Source: Trabulsiella odontotermitis
Lineage (GTDB): Bacteria; Pseudomonadota; Gammaproteobacteria; Enterobacterales; Enterobacteriaceae
Assembly: GCF_030053895.1 (NCBI RefSeq)
Contig: NZ_CP125781.1
Span: 1,240,001-1,304,000 of the forward strand
Length of the DNA: 64,000 nucleotides
Reading direction: 5' to 3'
The notes beneath the pieces are model-generated. The model was not told the DNA's origin. It saw only the letters and a list, made by a program, of their open reading frames with translations, and made no database searches. This document shows positions 16,639 to 25,634 of the stretch, piece after piece (within the stretch, counting starts at the first letter, position 1; every line of letters starts with the position of its first letter). The position numbers and the translations under genes are program-made.

Positions 16639-19600
16639 TTAGGCTGATTTCGCCAATTGCCGATGCAGGACCTGAAGGCTAGTTCCCGCCCCTGCCCATG
16701 CAGCAGCCGAGCCGACCACATACAGGTTTTGCTTGGCGCGTGAGACGGCTACATTGATTATGTTTGGTGGGCTTGCCGCCCACTGACGTGCCCTTTGCTG
16801 ACTCGCTTTCGGCGCACCCAGCAACAGGATTACTGTGTCCGCCTCTCGGCCCTGGAACGTGTGGATTGTGCCTACACGATCACGGCACCATTCATCCAGC
16901 TTTACGCCGAACGTTCGCAGCAGATCAGTTTCACTGTCGAGACGCCGACGCATGTTCTGCTCTACGATCTTGAATGGTGTGATGATAAATACGTCCGGAT
17001 TTGTAATGCCCGATGCTGCCAGCTCTTTGAGCATTCGCACAACCGCTTCGCCCTCGTCGGGACACCACTTCGTCTCAGCATCGCCATTGATATCCACCCA
17101 GTGAGATCTCCCCAAAGCCGAGCCGATAGATCCGGGTTTTTTAGGCCCGACAGCATGGACCATCTGCCCGGCATAGGCGATGGAGTTAGAAACATCAAAC
17201 ATTGGGTTCTGGCAACGCCTGTGAACGAGCAATGGCAGCCCGACTTCTCGATCACCTCCGTCCACGACGAAGGTGGATTTGAAGCGCGATGCCTGATCAG
17301 CAAGGGTCTGCGTAGATGCTGCGGGGGCAGACCATTCGACTTGGTCAATGTCAAAGAACTTGCAGATTTCGGCGTTCAGCTTTTCAGGAAGTGAAACTAC
17401 AGGTGGGATTTGCAACGGGTCACCTACCACGATGGAGCGCTTTGCCCGCATGATAGCTCCAACTGCTGCCTGAGGAACGGCTTGGCCCGCTTCATCTACC
17501 AGAAGCCAACCAATGCTCTCTGGTGGCAGATCCCCGAACATCGTCCGAACAGAGGCGAATGTCGTGGACACGGTCGGCACAACCACGAAAAGGCTTGACC
17601 AAAGGTCGGGGAGAAGTTCACGGTGAGCGGAAGACTGGAAGGCACCAGCTACCATGCCTGACATCAATAACCCAAGGTTGTGTTGCAAGCGGCTGGCCGA
17701 AGCATCGATGAACGTTTTATGCACAGTCAGGGCAGCGGCGAAAAGATCCTCCCGCAGGCGATGAACCTCATCGGGAAGCCAGGGTGCAGTGAGGTGGATA
17801 GCCTCGTGCTCGCGCTCGAAGAACCTCTCATCAACGACCCTGTCTCCCATACGGTTTCGTGCCTGTGCCTCGGTTGCCTTCAATTTCGAGACAGCCTGAC
17901 ATTTGCTGGAAATTTCCTGGTCGAGTTGCTGTAACTGGGACTCAGTATTGCTCCACTCAGCCCTTGCAAGCTCTAGGGCACCGTCCGTCCCCTGCGCCCG
18001 TATGACTGATTGCTGCAAGGTCGCCGAGAGCTTCTGCAGTGTCGATCTCCACGACTTCCAGGCCGCAGTCGCAAACAAACGGGAGAAGAAACCTGGACGG
18101 CAAGCAAGATGGCTGTCGAGCATGATCTTGTCCTGCTCGATCTGCGATTTTGCCTTCTCATGCTCTCGTTGGCAGGATTCAGCAGTCTTGTGTGCCTCTT
18201 CGACGGCTTCATTCAGACTCGGTCGACGCTGTTCAGCTCTTTGAAGTTCGGTGATCGCTCCCTTGAGCGCCTGGATATCCCGTCGCATCTCTTCGATGCT
18301 GGCGATTTCGGCGTCTACCGTCTCCTTAAGTTTAAGAAAGGCGGTTCGCGCTTTCTGCCAGGCCGCAGCAGCATCCGCTTCGTTGGTGCTGGGCCGCTCA
18401 TTGACAACCACGCTGGGCATCACGCGATCGATGGTTTCGCCAGTTCGCTCGTCCTTGATCTCACGCATGACATTTATGCCGCGAGCTGCTTTCAGGTAGG
18501 TAAGGAAACCACCGTCTTCATTCCACCAGAAACCTTGCTGAAACGCGCCTCGGTTGCTGCTCTTGCCGAGAGCTGCGGCGATCAACCCCCAGGTTTCGAC
18601 AGTGTCGGAGGGGATGTCCCCCTCGGCCTCGGCTTCGAAATAGCCGGCGCGTTTGGGATTCGCAATCAGGTCGCTGATGGACCGGAAGTAGGCGATCTGT
18701 TCATGGCGACCATTGGCTTCCTTGAGAGGAAGCTCTTTACTGACGTTTTCGACTGCTTTGTTATTGGAGGAGGCTACGACGATCTCATGGCCCTTCAAGG
18801 ATGCATGTAACTTGTAGAAGTGCAGGAATGCATTGGAACCGAATGCCAGCTTCTCGCCTGTTGTGGAAAAGGCATCCTGCGGTTTGTTGAAGCCGGACAT
18901 CGCCGTGGCCCGATCGAGAATGCATCCAACGACGATATCCCGGAGAAGAGTGGTCTTTCCGGTTCCCGGAGGCCCATTGACGCCGATGATACCTGGAGCA
19001 TCATTCAGCTCAGCACGCGCCGCATTCACGGCAGCCTGTTGAAGCAGCACCAGTGGATGGCCGCCTTTCGAAGGCCAACGAGCCTGCGGCATGAGCGACG
19101 GTGCGACGAACGGCTCAACTGCGGAAATGGGCGATAGCACGTCGATTTTCTGGTCAGGTCTTCCAATTCCCATGTAGCGGCGCAAACCGGTTCCGGCTTT
19201 GCCCGTCTCGAGCAATTTGGTTGCTTCACCGAGATCTTCAAGATAGAAGGAATTCAGTAACGAAGGTTCAGGCGGCGCCTTAGCCTTGAAATGATGAAAC
19301 ACCTTAATCGCGAATGTGGGTGGCTCAACCAAATGCTCGGGTACACTGAACTGCGATACAAGCCATTTATAAGCGTTATGAACAACATTCAGATCGATCG
19401 GTATGGGTTCTCCATCTTTGTTGTGGTGGCGAACCATTCGATCCAGATGCTCGATAATGCGCGGCTCAACATTCGGCCAATTCCCTAAACTCCCAAGCTT
19501 CAGATCGAGAGCCGGCTTGAGTGCCCAGGCAAAACTGGACACGGCAACGCCTTTGTCCTCAAGCACAAAGCCTTCTTTGTCGATCAGGATCGAGCCGATG

Positions 19601-20268
19601 GCCGCTTTCTTACCGTCCGGGCGTGAACGCTCCTCATCCTCGCCAAAAACCTTGACCAGCTCGTCCGTCGCCTTGTCGAGAGCGATGGAGCCGAGGACGA
19701 CCTCGAAATAAAGCTTATAACTGGGCTTGCTGCGGGCATTTGGTCCCCATGGAACACCTCGCTCCAATAGAGCAACCCTAGAGCGGTCGCCGGTTGCCAT
19801 ATCCTCTGGGCGTTTATAAGCTTGAGGCGACAGCGCTTCGAGGGCTGTCCATGCTGCCAGTATTGCTCGCGCATCATTCGCCTTACCTGATGGAGAAAAA
19901 GACGGGATCGGACCAAGGTCGATTTGGTCTTTGTCGAATTGCTCTCGTATGGCAGAGTCTGGGATGGCCTTCAGTTGAAGTTGCTCTTCCGCAGCAGGCG
20001 AATTGTGGGGCACAACTCGAGAAGATTGAATGGACACCGAATCGGGATGGTGTGTTGATGGGCTGGAAGCCGACATGGCGACCACGCTGTGGCCGCTAAG
20101 TGCAAATAGAGATTGCTCGATTTTAGCCGTCAGCGTCCGCGCCCTGGCAGTGTTGCGAAAGGTCAGCTCGCTCAACAACTGTTCAAGTTCGCTAACATTG
20201 TTGCTGGACTGCTCGAAGATTGCTTCCAGATCGAAGATTGATTTTTGCGCATACTGCCGTGTCTTCAT
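16639..20268 (-). CDS. UPF1/DNA2-like SF1 helicase, 1209 aa
   Basis: Superfamily 1 helicase motifs appear in order: motif I GPPGTGKTT (432-440), II VDEAGQ (924-929), III GDPLQIPP (949-956), V GTIHTFQGREAD (about 1130) and VI VAVSRAKQNLYVVG near the C-terminus. This is the AAA_11/AAA_12 pattern of UPF1-like helicases. Between motifs Ia and II there is a 300-residue insertion that is largely coiled coil (about 640-800). The N-terminal 400 residues are unassigned. No phospholipase D domain is seen, so it is not a complete Mokosh-type protein. Its GC-rich codon use differs from the AT-rich genes around it. It is the first cargo gene after the integrase and likely a defence helicase. Confidence 0.8.
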   Translation of the reverse strand: MKTRQYAQKSIFDLEAIFEQSSNNVSELEQLLSELTFRNTARARTLTAKIEQSLFALSGHSVVAMSASSPSTHHPDSVSIQSSRVVPHNSPAAEEQLQLKAIPDSAIREQFDKDQIDLGPIPSFSPSGKANDARAILAAWTALEALSPQAYKRPEDMATGDRSRVALLERGVPWGPNARSKPSYKLYFEVVLGSIALDKATDELVKVFGEDEERSRPDGKKAAIGSILIDKEGFVLEDKGVAVSSFAWALKPALDLKLGSLGNWPNVEPRIIEHLDRMVRHHNKDGEPIPIDLNVVHNAYKWLVSQFSVPEHLVEPPTFAIKVFHHFKAKAPPEPSLLNSFYLEDLGEATKLLETGKAGTGLRRYMGIGRPDQKIDVLSPISAVEPFVAPSLMPQARWPSKGGHPLVLLQQAAVNAARAELNDAPGIIGVNGPPGTGKTTLLRDIVVGCILDRATAMSGFNKPQDAFSTTGEKLAFGSNAFLHFYKLHASLKGHEIVVASSNNKAVENVSKELPLKEANGRHEQIAYFRSISDLIANPKRAGYFEAEAEGDIPSDTVETWGLIAAALGKSSNRGAFQQGFWWNEDGGFLTYLKAARGINVMREIKDERTGETIDRVMPSVVVNERPSTNEADAAAAWQKARTAFLKLKETVDAEIASIEEMRRDIQALKGAITELQRAEQRRPSLNEAVEEAHKTAESCQREHEKAKSQIEQDKIMLDSHLACRPGFFSRLFATAAWKSWRSTLQKLSATLQQSVIRAQGTDGALELARAEWSNTESQLQQLDQEISSKCQAVSKLKATEAQARNRMGDRVVDERFFEREHEAIHLTAPWLPDEVHRLREDLFAAALTVHKTFIDASASRLQHNLGLLMSGMVAGAFQSSAHRELLPDLWSSLFVVVPTVSTTFASVRTMFGDLPPESIGWLLVDEAGQAVPQAAVGAIMRAKRSIVVGDPLQIPPVVSLPEKLNAEICKFFDIDQVEWSAPAASTQTLADQASRFKSTFVVDGGDREVGLPLLVHRRCQNPMFDVSNSIAYAGQMVHAVGPKKPGSIGSALGRSHWVDINGDAETKWCPDEGEAVVRMLKELAASGITNPDVFIITPFKIVEQNMRRRLDSETDLLRTFGVKLDEWCRDRVGTIHTFQGREADTVILLLGAPKASQQRARQWAASPPNIINVAVSRAKQNLYVVGSAAAWAGAGTSLQVLHRQLAKSA

Positions 20269-20406
20269 TTATTTCTGCGGCTCCATATCACTTCAATTAA
20301 GAGATATTATGCTAATTAGTTTGATTTCTAAAACTATTAGCTTTCGCTTGAAATATAAATTCTCATCTGGCCCACTACTAAAGTGGGAACTGTCATTAAT
20401 TATCCG

Positions 20407-21648
20407 TCATCCCGTTAAACGCTCTCCCCTCATACCGCCCTCAACCATACTTCCACGATCAGCAGCCATCACAAAATCAGCCCACCACTGCATCATGGGC
20501 CGCCGCTGCTCAAGATAATCACTGCGGTTATAGGCACGACGGACCTCATTCTTATCTACATGCGCAAGGGCCGCCTCAATAACATCAGGTGGGAAGCCTT
20601 GTTCATTTAGGGCTGTACTGGCGATAGATCTCAGACCGTGTGAAACGAGCACCCCACCAAAACCTGCGCGTTTCAGCGATGCGTTAACTGTCTGGCTGTT
20701 CATCGGCTGGTTTGGCTTGATGCGGCTGGGAAAGATAAATTCTCGATTTCCACTTAACGGCTTCATCATCTCCAATATCGCAATCGCTTCATCTGACAAT
20801 GGAACAGTATGGTCACGGTTCATTTTCATGCGTGCTGCAGGAATCTTCCACTCTCGCGCTTCTATGTCTACCTCTTCCCAGCGAGCTTCAGCCGCTTCAG
20901 CAGGGCGGGTAATAGTAAGAAGTTGCCACATGAACAGGCAGCGTGTGGAAAGGATAATGTTGGCTGTTCGCATTGTCTGCATCAGTTGAGGTAGCTGATC
21001 CGGTCGAATGCTGGGCATGTTCTTTTTCTGAGGCTTCTCGAAGGCTTTACCGATATTAACGCTGGGAACAGCATCAATCAGGCCTGTATTCTGAGCATAT
21101 ATCATGACTTCATTGATACGTTGGCAAAGGCGACGGACGGTTTCCAGCGCGCCTCTTGCCTGAACCGGTTGCACGGCCTGAACCAGTGTATGAGCTTTAA
21201 TATCTGTAACGCTAACGTCGCCAATCGCAGGAAAGACATCTCTTTCAAGAGAGCGCCAGATATCTTCCGCATAGTCCTCTGTCACACTGGCCTTCTTCAC
21301 ATTCCACCAACGTTCAGCCACGAGCTGGAAAGTATTGGTTTTGGCTTCCAGCGAACTGCGAAGTTGTTCCTGCTGATGTTGCTGTGGATCGATTTGTTTC
21401 GCCAGGAGTGAGCGAGACTTTGCTCTGTAGTTTCTGGCATCGGCAAGGGTAACTGACGGGTAGGGGCCAATGCTCTTCTTCGCTCGTTTCTTAGTGACAG
21501 GGCGAATGTAGCGAAACTGCCAGATTTTACTCCCGCTGGATTTGATGAGTAGCTCAAGGCCATCGCCATCATAGAGAACGTAGTCCGCTTCTCTGGGTTT
21601 AGCAGATTCGATTTCCTTAACGGATAGAGGTTTGGTTTGTCTTGCCAT
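20407..21648 (-). CDS. intA: CP4-57-type tyrosine integrase
   Basis: A 413-aa P4-family site-specific recombinase, the same length as E. coli CP4-57 IntA (SlpA) and very similar throughout. Catalytic residues are visible: R in TITRPAEAAEARW, HxxR in SHGLRS, H in ALAHVD and the nucleophile Y in RRAYNRSDY. The N-terminal DUF4102-like arm-binding domain (LYDGDGLELLIKSSGSKIWQFRY) is intact. It lies on the same strand as ssrA, about 200 bp beyond it, as in E. coli. The relative is known to recombine at the ssrA 3' end and to be controlled by AlpA. Confidence 0.95.
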   Translation of the reverse strand: MARQTKPLSVKEIESAKPREADYVLYDGDGLELLIKSSGSKIWQFRYIRPVTKKRAKKSIGPYPSVTLADARNYRAKSRSLLAKQIDPQQHQQEQLRSSLEAKTNTFQLVAERWWNVKKASVTEDYAEDIWRSLERDVFPAIGDVSVTDIKAHTLVQAVQPVQARGALETVRRLCQRINEVMIYAQNTGLIDAVPSVNIGKAFEKPQKKNMPSIRPDQLPQLMQTMRTANIILSTRCLFMWQLLTITRPAEAAEARWEEVDIEAREWKIPAARMKMNRDHTVPLSDEAIAILEMMKPLSGNREFIFPSRIKPNQPMNSQTVNASLKRAGFGGVLVSHGLRSIASTALNEQGFPPDVIEAALAHVDKNEVRRAYNRSDYLEQRRPMMQWWADFVMAADRGSMVEGGMRGERLTG

Positions 21649-21666
21649 TGCCGGGTTTCCATAGTT

Positions 21667-21719
21667 TTAGGCACCTCAAAAACAATATAGCTTTATGAGG
21701 TGCCTAACAAGGTGCCTAA
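21667..21719. repeat. three AGGTGCCT sites upstream of the integrase gene
   Basis: TTAGGCACCTCA (21667-21678) and TGAGGTGCCTAA (21696-21707) form a perfect 12-bp inverted repeat. A third, direct AGGTGCCTAA follows at 21710-21719. They lie just upstream of the integrase start, between int and ssrA. This is the expected place for arm-type integrase sites or AlpA/Int autoregulation. Function is inferred. Confidence 0.55.
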
Positions 21720-21773
21720 AAGGTTCGGATTTAATTAGTTCTCTTCGGACTTCGCGGGACAAATTGAGGGCAC

Positions 21774-21806
21774 AAAAAAGCCCGCAGGGCTTGCGCCGTG
21801 CGGGCT
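21774..21806 (-). terminator. ssrA terminator
   Basis: AGCCCGCA (21799-21806 on the minus strand) pairs with TGCGGGCT (21779-21786), followed by a T-run on the minus strand. The hairpin resembles the E. coli ssrA terminator and lies about 50 bp beyond the tmRNA 3' end. Confidence 0.85.
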
Positions 21807-21852
21807 CTTAGGACTTCATCGGATGACTCTGGTAATCACCGATGGAGAATTT

Positions 21853-22216
21853 TGGTGGAGCTGGCGGGAGTTGAACCCGCGTCCGAAATTCCTACATCCT
21901 CGGTACTACATGCTTAGTCCAGTCTTTACATTCGCTTGCCAGCTGCGGACGGACACGCCACTAACAAACTAGCCTGATTAGTTTTAACGCTTCAACCCCA
22001 GGCAGGGCATCCACGCGATCTCTTTTAGGTTTGACCTCTCTTGATCCCCGTCCTAAGAGCGGAGGCTAGGGAGAGAGGGCTCTGAGCAGGTTATTAAGCT
22101 GCTAAAGCGTAGTTTTCGTCGTTTGCGACTATTTTTTTGCGGCTTTTTACGAGGCCAACCGCCCCTCGGCATGCACCTTGGGTTTCGCGAATCCCGTCGA
22201 ATCCAGAATCAGCCCC
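21853..22216 (-). ncRNA. ssrA: tmRNA (ssrA)
   Basis: A 364-nt tmRNA, one base longer than that of E. coli. The 5' end GGGGCTGATTCTGGATTCGAC is near 22216 and the 3' end CCAGCTCCACCA ends at 21853; together they form the tRNA-Ala-like acceptor half. The tag frame at 22091-22126 encodes ANDENYALAA and a double stop. tmRNA frees stalled ribosomes together with SmpB, whose gene lies on the same strand 15 kb upstream, the space being filled by the adhesin locus. The 3' part is the known attachment target of CP4-57-type integrases. Confidence 0.98.
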
Positions 22217-22276
22217 AATGTGTTCTGACGATTATAACAGATTTATGAAGCCCTTTGCCAGCCGGGTTCTGCTCAC

Positions 22277-23467
22277 TTATCGCTCACGTAGCGCTTCTTT
22301 TGCGCGATTGAACGGTTTGAGCAGGTAATCGACGATCGATTTTTCACCGGTTTTGATATCCACGCTGGCAATCATCCCCGGCACGATGGCGAAGTGGCGC
22401 CCCGCTTTGTTGACCAGATAATCCTGATGGGTACGGATAAACACCCGGTAATAGACGATCTCCGGTTTCACTTTATCCTGAATGGTGTCCGGCGAGATGG
22501 TTTCAACTTCACCTTCCAGCCCGCCGTAGATGGCGTAATCGTAAGCGGTGATTTTCACCAGCGCGCGCTGGCCGGGGTGGATGAAGGCGATATCACGCGG
22601 GGAAAGCCGTGCTTCAATCAGCAAACGATCGTCAACCGGAACGATTTCCATCATCTCGCCGTTGGGCGGGATCACGCCGCCAATGGTGGTCACCTGGATA
22701 TTTTTCACAATTCCGCGCACCGGTGAACGAACGGTCAGCCGCGTCACTGAATCTTCACGCCCTTTGATAATGGCGGAGAGCATATCCACTTCGGCGTTGG
22801 CTTTTGACAACGACTCCCGCGCCTGCACGTAATACTGCGAACGCAGATCGGTGATTTTTAAGCCCAGATCGCTCTTCTGCCGTTGCAGTCGCAGCACTTC
22901 CACATGGCTGGCGGCCCCGCTCTTTTCCAGCCGCTCGGTGATCGCCAGCTCTTTATTGACCGACACCAGCGCGGTGCGCAGTTCGGCTTCTGAGTCTTTC
23001 AGTTGTGCGCGGCGGGAGTTGAACAACCGTGTCTCGGAGGCGATCAGTTCCGGCCAGGCGTTGAGTGATTCTGGAAAGGTGAGGGGAAGATCGTTCACCT
23101 CCGCATACAGGCGCGCACTGGAGGCTAGCGACGCGCGATAGCGTGCGGCGCTTTCGCCGACGTTAGACTCAGATCGGGTTGGGTCGAGACGCGCGACGAT
23201 CTGCCCCGCCTGTACCTGATCCCCTTCGCGCACAGTCAGTTCGGCGAGGATACCTCCGTCGAGCGACTGCAAAATCTGCTCGCGGGAGCTGGGCACCACT
23301 TTGCCGGTGCCGGTCGAGACCTCATCCAGAATGCCGAACCAGGCCCAGACGCCAGCTACCACAAACAGCAATGTGCTGAGCAGGATGATCCGGCTCGATC
23401 CGGCGTGCTCGTGGTGATGGCGTGCGTCGGGGGCGTCCATCGCGGCATCATGCAGACTGGTTTTCAT
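22277..23467 (-). CDS. Type I secretion membrane fusion protein (HlyD family, BapD-like)
   Basis: This 396-aa periplasmic adaptor has an N-terminal cytoplasmic stretch rich in His/Asp, a single TM helix (about 28-47, IILLSTLLFVVAGVWAWFGI), a lipoyl-like half motif, a long coiled-coil hairpin (about 110-240) and the C-terminal HlyD beta-barrel (RSPVRGIVKNI; GGVIPPNGEMMEIVPVDD). It links the ABC transporter to the outer-membrane channel. The start overlaps the end of the transporter gene by 20 bp, so the genes are translationally linked. It is the last gene of the operon, 60 bp before ssrA. Confidence 0.9.
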   Translation of the reverse strand: MKTSLHDAAMDAPDARHHHEHAGSSRIILLSTLLFVVAGVWAWFGILDEVSTGTGKVVPSSREQILQSLDGGILAELTVREGDQVQAGQIVARLDPTRSESNVGESAARYRASLASSARLYAEVNDLPLTFPESLNAWPELIASETRLFNSRRAQLKDSEAELRTALVSVNKELAITERLEKSGAASHVEVLRLQRQKSDLGLKITDLRSQYYVQARESLSKANAEVDMLSAIIKGREDSVTRLTVRSPVRGIVKNIQVTTIGGVIPPNGEMMEIVPVDDRLLIEARLSPRDIAFIHPGQRALVKITAYDYAIYGGLEGEVETISPDTIQDKVKPEIVYYRVFIRTHQDYLVNKAGRHFAIVPGMIASVDIKTGEKSIVDYLLKPFNRAKEALRER

Positions 23468-25634
23468 TTTTCCACTCCCGAGTACTGGACTGCGCTGCCA
23501 TCCGGCTGTTGTTCATCGCCTGCGCTTTTGGCGCATCCATCACCACCTGGCCCTCTTTCAGCACCACCACGCGATCGACCAGGTCTAAGATTGGCACGCG
23601 GTGGGTGGCGACAATCAGCGTGCGGTTGCCCAACCATGGGGTGATGCGCTGGATGAATTCCCGTTCGGTATAGTCGTCGAGCGACGCTGTGGGTTCATCA
23701 AGCAGAACAATATTTGGCGAGCGCAGCAGCATGCGCGCCAGCAGAATCGATTGCCGTTGCCCGCCCGACAACCCCGCGCCGCCTTCCATAATCGGGTGAT
23801 CGAGTCCTTTTTCTAAGCGCTTGACAAAGTTGTCGGCACCGCTGATTTCCAGCACCTCAAAAATCGCCTCATCGCTGGCGTGCGGCGCGCCGAGCGTCAG
23901 GTTCTCGCGCAGCGTGCCGTAAAACAGCCGTGCGTTCTGGCTGAGCAGACCGATGTTGCGCCGCAGATCGGCGGTGTCGATGTGCGCCATGCTGAGGTTA
24001 TCCAGCCGTACGTCGCCACTGACGGTCTCCATGCCACCCGCCAGCGCCTGCAACAGCGTTGATTTTCCCGCACCATTGCGCCCGAGCAGCGCAACGCGTT
24101 CGCCAGGCAGGATCTCAAGGCGTGAAATCCGCAGCGGAATGCGCTGCTCTTCGCTGTGATAGCGAAACTGCGCGTTTTCAAACTGATAATGTCCGTGAAA
24201 AATCGCCTGATGGACGAGGTTTTCATCGCGCCCGGTTTCCGTCGGGAGTTGCATGATGCTGTCCAGCCCCTGTTTGGCTGCCTTCACCTGCTGCCAGCGG
24301 GCCAGCACGCCGCAGAGATTCGCCATCGGCGCGATCATGCGTGATGCCAGCATTGAGGCGGCCACCACCGAACCGGTGGTCAGTTCGCCGTCAATCACCA
24401 TCGGCGCGCCGAAGAGAATAACGGCGGTGTAAACCAGACTCTGAATGGTCATCCCCCAGCTGATTAGCCCCTGCGTCAACTCGCGGGTGCGCAGGCCGGA
24501 CTCCGCGGTGATGCGAATGTAGCTGTTCCACTGTTGCAGAAAACGGTTTTCCGCCTGCATCAGTTTGATGTCCTCCAGCCCCTGTACACTCTCCACCAGC
24601 ACGGCGTTGCGCAGCGAGGCTTCGTGGGCAGACTGGTTCGCCAGCAGCGCCAGCCGCTTTTGCAGTAGCAGGCCGGGAAGCACCATCAGGATTGCCGCAA
24701 CAGGCGCAATCCACGCCAGCGGCGGCGCGATGATCGCCAGCACGACAATGAACAGGAAAAAGAAGGGCAGGTCGACGAGCGTCGACATCGTCGAGGAGGT
24801 GATCATTTCGCGGATCTGCTCCAGATCGCGCAGTTGTGAAATAAAGCTGCCAGTCGATCGCGGAATCGCGCTGTTGCGCAGCCGTAGCGCATGACCGAAT
24901 ACGCGATCGGAAATCCGCATGTCCGCCCGTTTGCCGATCACATCCATAATATGGCTGCGCGCTACTTTCAGCAGAAAGCCAAAAATCACCGCCACCAGCA
25001 CGCCCGTCGCCAGTACATACAGCGTCGGGTATGACTGCGCCGGGATCACCCGGTCATAGACCTGCATCGAAAACAGGATCCCGGAAAGCGACAGCACGTT
25101 CACCAGAAACGCTGCCAGCATCACCGGGCCGTACGGGCGCCAGTCGTCCAGCACCAGCGTTTTCATCCAGTCCGGGCTGAAGCGGGTCACATAAGCGTCC
25201 ACGCGGCGGTCCCGTAACGCCGAAAGCGGGCGCAGTACGGCGATAAAGCGGATCTCCGCCAGCAGCGCGTCAAGCGGCAGGCGGTTGGTGCGCTGTTCGT
25301 GGTCGATGAGGCAGATATCCACGGTTTCCTGACCGTCAAAATGCTCGATGACCACCAGTTGCCCGTCGTTCAGCGAGGCCACCACCGGCAGTCGCCACTG
25401 GGAAATCGCCTCCGTTGATGGCGTTAACTGATGGAACGACAGACCCGCCTGGCGCGACAGCTGCGTCAGGGCAGAATGCATGCCTTTATCTTTAAACCAC
25501 GGCGCGTTGGCCTGTAATGTGCCGGGCGAACAGGCCACGCGGTAATGCGCAGCGACATGGCTTATCGCCAGCGCCCAGTGGCTGAGCGCGCGTTCGGTCA
25601 GCAATTCTTCAACGGGCGGGGACGTGTGGGTCAT
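23448..25634 (-). CDS. Type I secretion ABC transporter (BapC-like)
   Basis: A 728-aa exporter of the LapB/RTX-type class. Residues 1-150 form a C39-peptidase-like domain without an obvious catalytic Cys, typical for docking of giant adhesins. Six TM helices follow (about 165-440), then an ATPase domain with Walker A GRNGAGKST, signature LSGGQRQS and Walker B IVLLDEPTASLD. Energises export of the adjacent adhesin. The start overlaps the outer-membrane gene's stop by 4 bp. Confidence 0.93.
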   Translation of the reverse strand: MTHTSPPVEELLTERALSHWALAISHVAAHYRVACSPGTLQANAPWFKDKGMHSALTQLSRQAGLSFHQLTPSTEAISQWRLPVVASLNDGQLVVIEHFDGQETVDICLIDHEQRTNRLPLDALLAEIRFIAVLRPLSALRDRRVDAYVTRFSPDWMKTLVLDDWRPYGPVMLAAFLVNVLSLSGILFSMQVYDRVIPAQSYPTLYVLATGVLVAVIFGFLLKVARSHIMDVIGKRADMRISDRVFGHALRLRNSAIPRSTGSFISQLRDLEQIREMITSSTMSTLVDLPFFFLFIVVLAIIAPPLAWIAPVAAILMVLPGLLLQKRLALLANQSAHEASLRNAVLVESVQGLEDIKLMQAENRFLQQWNSYIRITAESGLRTRELTQGLISWGMTIQSLVYTAVILFGAPMVIDGELTTGSVVAASMLASRMIAPMANLCGVLARWQQVKAAKQGLDSIMQLPTETGRDENLVHQAIFHGHYQFENAQFRYHSEEQRIPLRISRLEILPGERVALLGRNGAGKSTLLQALAGGMETVSGDVRLDNLSMAHIDTADLRRNIGLLSQNARLFYGTLRENLTLGAPHASDEAIFEVLEISGADNFVKRLEKGLDHPIMEGGAGLSGGQRQSILLARMLLRSPNIVLLDEPTASLDDYTEREFIQRITPWLGNRTLIVATHRVPILDLVDRVVVLKEGQVVMDAPKAQAMNNSRMAAQSSTREWKNENQSA

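Larger units (their letters stand above)
1..21852. mobile_element. CP4-57-like genomic island at ssrA (one end outside window)
   Basis: The block runs from the window edge to the 3' end of the tmRNA gene. It has a P4/CP4-57-type tyrosine integrase beside ssrA, an AlpA-type regulator followed by a yfjI-like gene (the order found in E. coli CP4-57), a YfjR-like regulator, three IS copies, and genes that are either strikingly AT-rich or unlike the neighbouring core genome. Backbone genes resume immediately after ssrA. The distal attachment site is not in the window, so the island's full length cannot be given. The island identity is inferred from gene content; integration into the ssrA region is established for this integrase family. 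Confidence 0.85.

Noticed and set aside
16639..20268. Assignment of the helicase to Mokosh
   Set aside because: No phospholipase D (HxK) motif in the protein and no PLD-encoding neighbour in the window.
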